A stretch of 64,000 nucleotides of DNA from contig CAMVJU010000002.1 in the NCBI GenBank assembly GCA_947167935.1, forward strand, positions 62,001-126,000, written 5' to 3'. The notes below the pieces were generated by a model. The model had not been told where the DNA came from. It searched no databases and saw nothing but the letters and a program-made list of their open reading frames with translations. Source of the DNA: an uncultured Prevotellaceae bacterium. GTDB lineage: Bacteria > Bacteroidota > Bacteroidia > Bacteroidales > Bacteroidaceae. Made by a program: the position numbers and the translations under genes. Shown here piece after piece: positions 1-8,228 of this stretch. Numbering within the stretch: position 1 is the stretch's first letter; the number at the start of each line of letters is the position of its first letter.

Positions 1-2330
1 TTATCCAATAATCCAGCTGGAACATATTCTCTTTTTTCTGAAGAAACACCTGTAACTATTATTGAGTCTGTAGCTTTATATTGAGGTTGCCTAAATAAAT
101 AAGGGTACTTGGCATAATCTTGGGTTGTAACTGTTTCACTTTCTAATCTAATCCTTGCAACTCCTTCAAAACGTTTACTTAGTTCTGGAATATTTTTATA
201 CTTATCATACTGCTCTCCATTCATCCATAAGCAATACCTTTTCTTCCCATAAAGGAAATCATCTGACCCCATATATCCCTTTATTATACCTGAAAGGAAT
301 GGATATTTTTCTAAAAGATCATTTTTCTCTTCCTGACTAAATAATAAATATCCGCCATCTGTAGGCATGCTGCCTTTTATCATTTCTGGTAGTTCTGAGA
401 TAGGTATTGTTGTTCTACCAATTATGATATTGGGGGCATTTAACAGATATGGATTGATGTTGGAACATTGTATGACAGAAGTATTTGTGTATAATGTTCG
501 TTTGGCAACACCTCTTTTACATAGTCCTATAATCACAACAATTACAGCAGCATTATACTTCGCATTATTGTTCCATTTAAAGGAATGGTAGGCAAAGTCT
601 ATATCCAAACCTAAGTCGAAAATATTTGGCCATAACAAAGCTACTTGCTCACCTTGAGTAATAGAGTTAGTACATACAAAGGCGTATTTTGCTTGTGTTT
701 CTTGGATGTATTGGGCAGCAACATAAAACCAACATGCAATATAATCCAAATTTTTATAATTCTCAAAGCCTCCACAAACGATTTCCATATCCTTCTTTTG
801 CATTTTATCTTGCATACTACTCCCCAAATACGGCGGATTTCCAAAAATAAACACCTCTTCCTCTGGGGTATGAGGGCATACTGTATTCCAGTCAACACGA
901 CAGGCATTACCACAAACAATCTGAGTGATATTCTTCAAAGGCAATGCCTTGGTATTGACACCGAAGTTTTCATTCAGTTTGGTATTCATCTGATGCTCTG
1001 CCAACCAAAGGCTAAGCATAGCGACCTCATGAGGGAAGTCAAGCAACTCGATACCATAGAACTGGCTCAGAGAAATAACGCTGTTATCGACAAACAAGAT
1101 TTCACCCTCTGGCGTACATTTACGCTGCAAAGCAAGGATATCCATTTCGAGGAAGCGCAGGCACTTATAAGTGATAATCAAAAAATTACCACTACCGCAA
1201 GCAGGATCGAAGAACTTCATCATGCTCATGCGTTTCAACAAGGCATCACACTTCTTGATGACAGGCTTCAGTTCATCGTAGAACTGCTTGGTACTGAGCG
1301 CACCGATATTCTTCATTTGGAGCTTTTGCTCGTAAAACTCATTGAGTTTGTTATACTCTCCACGTAGTTCATCCAAGAACAGCGGATTAATCACCTTCAT
1401 GATGTTAGGCACGCTGGTATAGTGCATACCCTGATTAGCACGTTCTTCAGGATTCACCACCGCCTGAATCATCGATCCGAAGATGTCGGGATTGATGTCC
1501 TTCCAGTCCAGTTCTCCACACTCGATGATGATACGACGGGCCTTCTGTCCCATCTTAGGAATCTGAATATGTTTGGAGAAAAGGCCACCATTAACATAGG
1601 GGAACTGCTTTACGATGCTTGGGATCTCGCTGCGCCTGAGTGACAGATCCATGATATTAAATGTCTCGTCGAGATATTGCGAGAGGTCAGAACCATCCTC
1701 TTTGGTATATCGCTGGATGCTGCTGGTAAAGAGGTTTTCCTCGAAGATGCCAGTATCTTCAGCAAAGAAACAGAACAGCAGGCGACTGATAAAGATGTTC
1801 AAATCGTGCAGGTCGTCGTCGCTACGAAACTCGTTATAGCTTCGCAGCTCGTCGTGCAACTTGGCCAGTTTTTCTGCCGCCTTGATGTCAGCAGGACTTT
1901 CCTCTACATAGTGAACTCGCTCCACATCCATCAGCGGATAGAAGAAAGCAAAGTCTGAGGGCAGTCGCTCCAACAGGTTTTCATAGGTATCCTTCTCACG
2001 GAGGTCGTAGGCCAATATCGACTTGCCATCGCTCATAGCGATAATTTTTGGAGCAGCCTTGATAATCTGTTCGTTCGTTTTCAGCTCTTCTAATTGGCTT
2101 GTCAAGCCAAACATGCTGACGGGCTGATAGCAGAACAAGCCCTTGATGAGCAGCCCGTCAAAGGTTTTGAGTATTCCTTTACCTTCCTTGTAACGCTCGA
2201 TGTCGCGTTCGCTTTTGCCAAAGGAATAGAGCAGTTGATAACCCACTTCTGCAGGATCCATACCATTGCTGAACGAATCGGCCAGCCGTTGCTCTATCTC
2301 CCTATAGCCAAGTTGCAGTTTCTTTGCCAT
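1..2330 (-). CDS. MmeI/YeeA-like DNA methyltransferase (restriction-modification), partial at left edge
   Basis: First 776 residues of a protein that runs off the window. It should transfer a methyl group from SAM to adenine in a specific DNA site. SAM motif I (DPACGSGNFL) lies near residue 375 and the catalytic motif IV (GNPPY) near residue 497. This order, after a long helical N-terminal region, fits the class I DNA methyltransferases of MmeI/YeeA type, in which one chain carries methylation, target recognition and sometimes cleavage. I see no clear PD-(D/E)XK nuclease motif before motif I, so it may be methylase-only or have a partner outside the window. Target recognition would start after about residue 530. 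The ATG at 2330 was chosen; the frame stays open to an ATG at 2510, but those 60 codons lie in a hairpin-forming repeat and do not look like protein. Confidence 0.85.
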   Translation of the reverse strand, partial: MAKKLQLGYREIEQRLADSFSNGMDPAEVGYQLLYSFGKSERDIERYKEGKGILKTFDGLLIKGLFCYQPVSMFGLTSQLEELKTNEQIIKAAPKIIAMSDGKSILAYDLREKDTYENLLERLPSDFAFFYPLMDVERVHYVEESPADIKAAEKLAKLHDELRSYNEFRSDDDLHDLNIFISRLLFCFFAEDTGIFEENLFTSSIQRYTKEDGSDLSQYLDETFNIMDLSLRRSEIPSIVKQFPYVNGGLFSKHIQIPKMGQKARRIIIECGELDWKDINPDIFGSMIQAVVNPEERANQGMHYTSVPNIMKVINPLFLDELRGEYNKLNEFYEQKLQMKNIGALSTKQFYDELKPVIKKCDALLKRMSMMKFFDPACGSGNFLIITYKCLRFLEMDILALQRKCTPEGEILFVDNSVISLSQFYGIELLDFPHEVAMLSLWLAEHQMNTKLNENFGVNTKALPLKNITQIVCGNACRVDWNTVCPHTPEEEVFIFGNPPYLGSSMQDKMQKKDMEIVCGGFENYKNLDYIACWFYVAAQYIQETQAKYAFVCTNSITQGEQVALLWPNIFDLGLDIDFAYHSFKWNNNAKYNAAVIVVIIGLCKRGVAKRTLYTNTSVIQCSNINPYLLNAPNIIIGRTTIPISELPEMIKGSMPTDGGYLLFSQEEKNDLLEKYPFLSGIIKGYMGSDDFLYGKKRYCLWMNGEQYDKYKNIPELSKRFEGVARIRLESETVTTQDYAKYPYLFRQPQYKATDSIIVTGVSSEKREYVPAGLLD

Positions 2331-2377
2331 AGTTATTGATGATGAAGAAAGCGAACGGAATTCGTTCAGAAACGTGA

Positions 2378-2451
2378 GGCACCAGCCAAGCGCATGAAAA
2401 AAACGTGGACAATTTATACTTATCCAACGTCTCAGGCGCTTGGCCGGTGCC
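2378..2451. repeat. Long inverted repeat in the methyltransferase leader
   Basis: GGCACCAGCCAAGCGC at 2378-2393 and GCGCTTGGCCGGTGCC at 2436-2451 are complementary at 15 of 16 positions, the odd one being a G-U pair in RNA. The loop is about 42 bases. An ACGTGGAC element in the loop is complementary to two direct ACGTCCAC copies just outside (near 2472 and 2494), so an alternative pairing is possible. The element lies between the predicted promoter and the chosen start codon and could be an interspersed repeat or a leader-RNA structure controlling the methyltransferase. Confidence 0.6.
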
Positions 2452-2671
2452 CACTCCAGAAGATAAGATAAACGTCCACGCCTATTGGCATGAACGTCCA
2501 CTTTTATCATTCTAGAGTCGTCTATTTCGCGGCCAAGCTTAAGAGACGTTTTGAATAAAAAGCGTACGCTTCAATTGTTTATATCCTCGAAAGTCATATC
2601 GCCACCCTGCACTCAGGGAATCATGAACTGAAGTCATGGGCCGATTTATCGACATATCGGCGATACTTGCT

Positions 2672-2702
2672 GCAAAAATACAAAAAGATTTTGAAACCCA
2701 AA
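2672..2702 (-). promoter_or_regulatory. Bacteroidetes-type promoter for the methyltransferase gene
   Basis: On the minus strand a TTTG (plus-strand CAAA at 2699-2702) is followed after 18 bases by TATTTTTGC, matching the Bacteroidetes -33 and -7 consensus. It would give a leader of about 335 bases before the ATG at 2330. The rest of 2452-2820 holds no convincing gene; a 60-codon minus frame at 2646-2828 is low-complexity and rejected. Confidence 0.5.
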
Positions 2703-2827
2703 CAATTTTGCAGGAATTTCTTCATCTATGCACCACAAACCCTTAAAATCATTGCTAATGGATTCCTTATAGAGAATGGCTAAAAAACAGCTTGATAAGA
2801 AAAAAAAGTTTTTCGCGAAAAAGGCCA

Positions 2828-3034
2828 AGACCTAACGTCGTCTCTGAAAATACCTGTGTATAAAGGCATTCTGCGAGGTTGAGTCTTGTTTTGAGACCTC
2901 ACCCAGACCTCACCCAGACCTCACATGATGGGTGGATGTTACCTCTATGGTAGGTCTAGGTTAGGTCTTGAAAACAGACCTAACGTGGTAAAACACCTGT
3001 GGGAATAGGCGTTTTGGAGGACGAGGTTAGGTCT
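2828..3034. repeat. Cluster of AGACCT/AGGTCT motifs (module 1)
   Basis: Eight copies of AGACCT or its complement lie at 2828, 2894, 2905, 2916, 2952, 2963, 2976 and 3029, with a ninth beyond the adjoining 21-base array at 3225. Three are direct repeats with an 11-base period (AGACCTCACCC); several others extend to AGACCTAAC or GTTAGGTCT. No gene is visible here. The dense mix of both orientations looks like a protein-binding or RNA-folding array and is paralleled by the GTGATGG cluster near 36.2-36.5 kb. Confidence 0.6.
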
Positions 3035-3081
3035 TGACCTTTTTTACCGTGTGACCATCATGAGAGAAAACAGGACGCTCA

Positions 3082-3178
3082 GGAGCCTCTTCAGCAGAAT
3101 AAAGAGCCTCTTTAGAAAAATAAGGAGGCTCCTCAGCAGAATAAGGGAGCTCCTCAGCAAAAAAAAGAGGCTCCTGAA
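3082..3178 (-). repeat. 21-base tandem units reading as heptapeptide repeat (module 1)
   Basis: Four full units and a partial fifth start at 3082, 3103, 3124, 3145 and 3166, each opening with a GGAGCCTC-like or GAGGCTCC-like core. Read on the minus strand without a start codon they encode seven-residue repeats of the type EEPPYFS. The frame begins just after an out-of-frame stop inside the acyltransferase tail and ends near 3030. The array lies between the acyltransferase stop codon and the AGACCT cluster. It is either a fossil of a repetitive protein or a DNA element whose 21-base period mimics coding. Confidence 0.6.
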
Positions 3179-3249
3179 ACCAGGGAAAGCGAACGTGGGC
3201 TGAAAATTCAGCAGACGCAGATCGAGGTCTTTTTCGAGTTTCGGAACGG

Positions 3250-4371
3250 TTACGCCCCTACAAAGTAGCGGCTACCGGGCAGGAATGATAAAAGCTTCGT
3301 GGTGATGACGCAGCAAAGATAGGTGAGGAGGGCTATGGCGGGAATGGCTATCCACACGGGCAACAGGGGATTGGCGGGGTCGCCGCCGATGATGAGACCT
3401 GCGATAGGCGCAAGGAAGAACATGTGCATGAGGTACATGCCGAAGGACAGCTTCGACACCTCGGTCACTACTGCCGGAGCCTTGCCTTTCTTAGGCTGGA
3501 TGCAGGTGAAGAGGAGGAAGAGTCCGAAGGTGGCACACAGCACATTGGGCGTGCAGAACTCCCAGCTCCACTCCAACAGAGGCGTGTCAATGGGTTGGCC
3601 GGGCACTCCCTTCCACCAGAACGACCAAGCTGTAAAGGCAGCACCTATGAGGAAGAACAACATGCCGAGGCGCAAACGACGCTGGCGCGACCACTTCAGA
3701 TGCACACGGATATAATGGGCCATGACGAGATAGCCCAGATAGCCCGAACAATACCAGAAGGCTGTGAACTGATTCCAGAAGCACTCGCCCCACAGCTCGG
3801 GCGACACAAAGAGGTGGAGCCAAGGAATGAGCGTGGTGAAGGCGAAAAAGCCGAGGAACGTCAGTTCCTCACGGGCCGTAGCTTTCTGCAACCAAGGCGA
3901 GACAACAGGAATGATGATGTAGAGGCTGATGAGCGGATACATGAACCACAGGTGACCCGCCATCGAGGGGAAGTTGAAGGGCAGCAACTTCAGGTCGTTG
4001 AGCGACTGCTCCCACGTCATAGCACCCCACAGCAGGGGCAGCAACGAATAGAGCAGCAGGAAGCAGATGAAGGGAGGCAGGATGCGCAGGAAACGCCGAC
4101 GATAGAAGCTGCCCATAGTTTGTTCCTCCTTCATGGGTGCAAGGAGGAAGGCCGAGACAATCATAAACAAGGGCACGGCAGTACGGCTGACGCCTCCATC
4201 GTAGAAGGCAACCCAGAAACGGTTGGCTTCGTTGGCCACATACGACATATTACTAGCCAGCCCCACCGAGGCGTCGGCACCATAAAAGTTTTCGCTGGCA
4301 TGGACAAGCATCACCAGCAAACAGGCCACTACGCGGACATAGTCTAAGAATGTAATGCGCTCTTCTTTCAT
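3250..4371 (-). CDS. Membrane acyltransferase 3 family protein
   Basis: 373-residue integral membrane protein of the acyltransferase 3 family (OatA/NodX type), which moves acetyl or other acyl groups from the cytoplasmic side onto extracytoplasmic sugars. The N-terminus shows the family hallmark, an Arg (R13 in DYVRVVACLL) followed eleven residues later by His (H24 in MLVHASE). About ten hydrophobic segments follow, and the length is typical. It starts 3 bases after the stop of the upstream GH76 gene, so it is the last gene of the mannan-PUL transcript. It may acylate a cell-envelope glycan or a released oligosaccharide; the acceptor cannot be told from sequence. Confidence 0.85.
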   Translation of the reverse strand: MKEERITFLDYVRVVACLLVMLVHASENFYGADASVGLASNMSYVANEANRFWVAFYDGGVSRTAVPLFMIVSAFLLAPMKEEQTMGSFYRRRFLRILPPFICFLLLYSLLPLLWGAMTWEQSLNDLKLLPFNFPSMAGHLWFMYPLISLYIIIPVVSPWLQKATAREELTFLGFFAFTTLIPWLHLFVSPELWGECFWNQFTAFWYCSGYLGYLVMAHYIRVHLKWSRQRRLRLGMLFFLIGAAFTAWSFWWKGVPGQPIDTPLLEWSWEFCTPNVLCATFGLFLLFTCIQPKKGKAPAVVTEVSKLSFGMYLMHMFFLAPIAGLIIGGDPANPLLPVWIAIPAIALLTYLCCVITTKLLSFLPGSRYFVGA

Positions 4372-4374
4372 AAG

Positions 4375-5952
4375 CTATCTGATGTATTTCCTTCCTTTTT
4401 CAATCGTGATACCTCTTGAGACAGCGTACTGTCCCAAGAGGTTATAGGTGGTGTGTTGTGTTGGCAACGTAAACGACGGAACGGAATGAATGGCTTCGGC
4501 CTGGGCGGCCTGTCGCTGCTGCCACACGGCCAGCATGGCGTACTCGGAGGCGAAGGCGAGCTGATGGAAACCCTTGGTTGTGTTGGGGTCGCCGGTGCTG
4601 ACCGTCCATCCGCTGAGCAGGTTGATGGGCAGCATGTTTTCGCGGTTGTAGTTCTCGAAGGCATAGTCGAGATTCTGCTGATAGGACGAGAGGGCATTCT
4701 CGGCATGTGTCTTGCCGTTGTAAATGCTGGTGTTGTAGGGCGCTGCATCGACGTAGGCACGCATCAGTACATCGTCGAACCAGGCATTGAAGCCGCTCTC
4801 GGCCTGCGGGTCGGTGGGCCACTCGTAATAGGTGACGCCGCTGATGCGACGGCCCTTGGCGAAGTTGCGCCAGCTGCTCTGCGCCAGCGCGTTGACATCT
4901 TCAAGATAGGCTTCCTCGCCTGTGACACGATAGAGCTCAGCCGTACCGGCCAGCATCGTACCTGTGTTGTAGGTGTAGGCGGTGCCTGAAGGGCCGTTGG
5001 AATCGACATGGGTGCGATATTTGTTGCGCCCCTCGCCCACATACTGTATCTCACCCGTCACGGCTCCCAGCATGTCCCAATAGACGCCCGTCTGCTTGTT
5101 GAGCAGCTTTTCTTTCTGCCAGGCGTAGACCTTGCGGGCCATCTCGAGGTAGACATCGCTGTGGCGGCGCATCTCGTTGGTGCGTGTGCCGTCAGGCAGG
5201 ATGAAATAGTAGCGCAGGTCGGCAGGCTCGTCGTCGGCCTTGTAGATCTCATAGAGCCACACCAAAGGCTGGATGAGCGGGCCGTTGCTGCACGAGTGCT
5301 TCGAGTTGTAGCCAGGACCCCAGCTGATGCCGCCGTAGTCGTTGCCGTCGGCGTCCAGACAACAGTCCCATCCGTCGATGCAGTAGTTGGCCAGATACTC
5401 GGCTTTCTTCAGGTAGTCCTCGTCGGCGGTGAGCTTGTAGGCTCGTGTCAGCTCGCGGCAAATCCACATCTGGTCGTCGTAGACATTCTCGATGCCAGTG
5501 ACGGCGGCTGTGCCCTTCGAGCCTCCGCGATGCACGCCGTAGATACTCCATGAGGAGATGCGGGCATAGGAGTTGAGGGTATAGGTGCCACGATAGTAGT
5601 CGAGTGAGTTGAAGAGCTGCTTCAGACGGGTAACGAAGCGGTCGTGGTTGTCGGCGTAGAGCTGCGGAGCCTCTTCCTTCAGGGCTTCGAGCGCCTCTAA
5701 TACCGAGCAATGGGCCTCGAGTGCGGCGGTATAGGGCCACACATCGGCCGTACCGCTGCCCTGTTTCGTCTCGGTGTTATAGAGGTCATACATGCGCATG
5801 TTGTTGGGCGAGCCAGTAAAGGAATGTTCCATCGTGGCGTCGGTTATCAGGATGGCACGCTGCAAGTTCTGAACGGCTGTGCTTTGCGCAGCTGCGCTGC
5901 TAAATGATAAATGAAAAATGATAAATGAGAAAAATGCCAGGAGATTTTTCAT
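4375..5952 (-). CDS. Secreted GH76 endo-alpha-1,6-mannanase
   Basis: 525-residue (alpha/alpha)6-barrel glycoside hydrolase of family 76, which cleaves the alpha-1,6-mannan backbone of fungal mannan. The catalytic Asp pair is visible as D159-D160 in NVYDDQMW, and the aromatic and Gly-rich segments around it fit the family. Residues 1-23 are a signal peptide whose hydrophobic core is written by a TCATTTATCATT-type repeat (about 5903-5938). The C-terminus ends in a short NLLGQ...GRKYIR tail like those on many secreted Prevotella proteins, suggesting export and anchoring by a type IX-like route. Its ATG overlaps the previous stop by four bases (ATGA), so translation is probably coupled. Confidence 0.9.
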   Translation of the reverse strand: MKNLLAFFSFIIFHLSFSSAAAQSTAVQNLQRAILITDATMEHSFTGSPNNMRMYDLYNTETKQGSGTADVWPYTAALEAHCSVLEALEALKEEAPQLYADNHDRFVTRLKQLFNSLDYYRGTYTLNSYARISSWSIYGVHRGGSKGTAAVTGIENVYDDQMWICRELTRAYKLTADEDYLKKAEYLANYCIDGWDCCLDADGNDYGGISWGPGYNSKHSCSNGPLIQPLVWLYEIYKADDEPADLRYYFILPDGTRTNEMRRHSDVYLEMARKVYAWQKEKLLNKQTGVYWDMLGAVTGEIQYVGEGRNKYRTHVDSNGPSGTAYTYNTGTMLAGTAELYRVTGEEAYLEDVNALAQSSWRNFAKGRRISGVTYYEWPTDPQAESGFNAWFDDVLMRAYVDAAPYNTSIYNGKTHAENALSSYQQNLDYAFENYNRENMLPINLLSGWTVSTGDPNTTKGFHQLAFASEYAMLAVWQQRQAAQAEAIHSVPSFTLPTQHTTYNLLGQYAVSRGITIEKGRKYIR

Positions 5953-8228
5953 CGCATCGCGTATTTTTTGTTGTTTATGATGATGATGTTAGAGACCCGG
6001 GGATTCATGCGGCCTTGGAGGTCGTATGGAATGGAGGGGCGCGTTGGCAACGCACTATTCTTAACAGGCTTGATGCCACTCGTCTCATTACCAAAGAGCT
6101 TCCAAGCACCCAGCATGATGCTGCCCGAATTCTGTGTCTCGGTGATGACGAGGCGATAGTAGCGGTAGGGCTGGCCGGCGTTGGGATTGATGAGGGCGTA
6201 GTCGTCGGTCAGCAGACCAGCACGGCGCAGCTCGTCGACGGCTTCCATCAGCATGAGACCCGACTGCTGGCGCGAGGTGTCGTGCACGTCGGTGTTGATG
6301 TTGTACTGCTGCGTCCAGTAGGGATTGACAATGAACCAGGTCTTGTCGAGGGCAGCCAGCTCAGCCGAGCGTGCCTGTTCGAGAAGCCACTTCGTATAGC
6401 GCACCTGATGATCGGTGTCGAGACGGCCAGAGAGGATCCATTGGGCAAGATAGCGGATGAAGATTCCCTTGAACAGTCCGCCGTCGTCCTGATTGTAGTT
6501 CTGGCGCTCGTTCATGATGCCCTTGGGCGAATACCACTTGCCGAAAAGCAGGAGGTCCATCAGGTCGGTAGCCGTCTGGCGGTAGTGCTCCTCGCCGGTT
6601 ATCTTGTAGAGCTCGAGCAGACCTCCCACCCATGTGCCCTGATTGTAGCTGAAGGTCACCTCGTGGTTGTTGTTCTGCGGGGTGTCTTTCATTACACCGT
6701 CGGGGAAGCGGCAATGGTCGCGCATGTATTCATAGATGCGGATGGCCCAGTCGAGGTATTGCTGCTCCTGCGTGTGCTGATAGAGACGTGCGGCAAGAAT
6801 CATGGCGGGACAGTTGGAGCAGGCGTTCTTCGTGGCACCGTCGCCATTGACGTTCTTGTTCCAATGGATGCCTCCACCGTCTACATCGTCCCATCCTTTC
6901 ACGATGTCGTTGAAGAGCGTCTTCACCTGCGTCATGTATTGGTGGTTGAGGTTGCTGTTGGCATCGCAGGCACGCAACAGGGCCAGCGCCATCCACTCCA
7001 TATCGTCGTAGAAATGGTTGATGAGGGTGTTGCCGTTGCGTATTCTTGTGCCGTTGACCAGATGCGTGAGCTTGGTGAGCACAGACGACTGCTGCGTACG
7101 ATTGTATTGATCGACATAGTTGTCTACACCATGTGCCGCCCACCAATAGCCGCCCCAGTCCTCATTGCGTTTCGCAGGATCTACAGCCCAGTCGCATATC
7201 CAGTAAGTGCCGTTGGCACTCTGCTTGCGCTCCAGCTCCTGTTCGCAGAAGTCCATCATGCGGTCGGCCACGTAGGCGTAGGACCCCCCTACGGCCCCCG
7301 AGGGGGCTTCATTACTCTTGCGGGCATTTGTGTTCCCCTCGGGGGACGACAGGGGGGTTAAATGATAGCGCTGCTCATAGTAGTCGACGGCCATCGAGGC
7401 GGCATTGTGCTGCACGTCGAGGGTGACCCATTGCTCGCCGTCGTTGCTGGCCATCAGCTCCCAGCAGTTGGGACGCAGGTCGCGCTGGGCAGAGCTGGTC
7501 ATGCCGATGGCGTAGCCCGTGATAGTGGTGGGCTCGTCGAACTCGTACTGGAACCAAGCGTTCTGCAGACCGTTGTAGCGTGTCTCGCCGTTGAAGTTGT
7601 CTATCAGCTGGCGGTCGGCGTTCTGTATCTGCGTCATCGTCCTCGGGTCGTTGTCGATGAGATGACTGATTTGACCAGCCTTGGCCGAGCCACTAATGGT
7701 GCCGTTCTGCGTTGTGGCGATGTTGTCGCTGTCCTCCTGCGGATAGCCGAACAGCTGAAACTCAGCAATGCGCAGGCCCTCGCTGCCCGTAGCACTCTTC
7801 AACACCAGCTTGAAAGCCGTGAAGGCCGTGCTGGGGCCGCCATTGACCTGACGCTCCCTGTAGCGGCCGGTATAGCTGAGCGAATATGTGCGGATGTTCT
7901 GCCAGGTCTCGCCATCGGTAGAGCCAAGCAGCTGCAACTGCTTCAGGTCGCGGTTGGCATCGTCGGCGCTGACCACCGAAAAGCCTTTCATCACGTAGGG
8001 TCGGCGTGTCTTGAGGATGATCTCCTCCGAGCCTGTCAATTGCGGCAAAGTGAAGACGGTGAGGTCGTTCTTGTCAAACAAGGGCGACAGGTCGGCCTCG
8101 AAGCCCACAGCCTCGTAGGTGCAGTCGTCAACGATACTGTAGTCGGCAAGTGTCTTTTGCGCAGCAATGGTATGAAAAGACAACAGAGACAACAGGGACA
8201 ACAAAAATAAGCTGTATTTCTTTCTCAT
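5949..8228 (-). CDS. Secreted GH76 mannanase with N-terminal discoidin-like domains
   Basis: 759 residues: signal peptide (1-23), two F5/8 type C (discoidin, CBM32-like) beta-sandwich regions at roughly 28-162 and 175-290, a linker, then a GH76 catalytic domain from about 312 with the Asp pair D408-D409 in HFYDDMEW. It should bind and cut alpha-1,6-linked mannan. The linker at about 292-311 is written by a GC-rich palindrome (7287-7365), and the signal-peptide core by a CTGTTGTCT-type repeat. A C-terminal YDLQGR...NKKYAMR tail resembles that of the next gene. ATG overlaps the GH92 stop by four bases. Two GH76 paralogues in tandem suggest division of labour, perhaps surface versus periplasm. 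Confidence 0.9.
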   Translation of the reverse strand: MRKKYSLFLLSLLSLLSFHTIAAQKTLADYSIVDDCTYEAVGFEADLSPLFDKNDLTVFTLPQLTGSEEIILKTRRPYVMKGFSVVSADDANRDLKQLQLLGSTDGETWQNIRTYSLSYTGRYRERQVNGGPSTAFTAFKLVLKSATGSEGLRIAEFQLFGYPQEDSDNIATTQNGTISGSAKAGQISHLIDNDPRTMTQIQNADRQLIDNFNGETRYNGLQNAWFQYEFDEPTTITGYAIGMTSSAQRDLRPNCWELMASNDGEQWVTLDVQHNAASMAVDYYEQRYHLTPLSSPEGNTNARKSNEAPSGAVGGSYAYVADRMMDFCEQELERKQSANGTYWICDWAVDPAKRNEDWGGYWWAAHGVDNYVDQYNRTQQSSVLTKLTHLVNGTRIRNGNTLINHFYDDMEWMALALLRACDANSNLNHQYMTQVKTLFNDIVKGWDDVDGGGIHWNKNVNGDGATKNACSNCPAMILAARLYQHTQEQQYLDWAIRIYEYMRDHCRFPDGVMKDTPQNNNHEVTFSYNQGTWVGGLLELYKITGEEHYRQTATDLMDLLLFGKWYSPKGIMNERQNYNQDDGGLFKGIFIRYLAQWILSGRLDTDHQVRYTKWLLEQARSAELAALDKTWFIVNPYWTQQYNINTDVHDTSRQQSGLMLMEAVDELRRAGLLTDDYALINPNAGQPYRYYRLVITETQNSGSIMLGAWKLFGNETSGIKPVKNSALPTRPSIPYDLQGRMNPRVSNIIIINNKKYAMR
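7287..7365. repeat. GC-rich palindromic repeat inside the GH76 linker, in frame
   Basis: Two GC-rich arms, CCCCCCTACGGCCCCCGAGG and a rough complement ending GACGACAGGGGGG, flank about 30 bases. The element is translated as the Pro/Ser/Gly/Asn-rich linker between the discoidin and catalytic domains. Related G-rich palindromes occur at 11630-11660, 11745-11785, 30345-30375 and 30478-30510. Confidence 0.6.

Noticed and set aside
2646..2828. 60-codon minus-strand frame before the methyltransferase
   Set aside because: Phe/Leu-rich low-complexity sequence overlapping the predicted promoter.
5925..8210. Large plus-strand frames opposite the discoidin-GH76 gene
   Set aside because: Shadow frames of a gene with strong codon bias; no start signals or domains.
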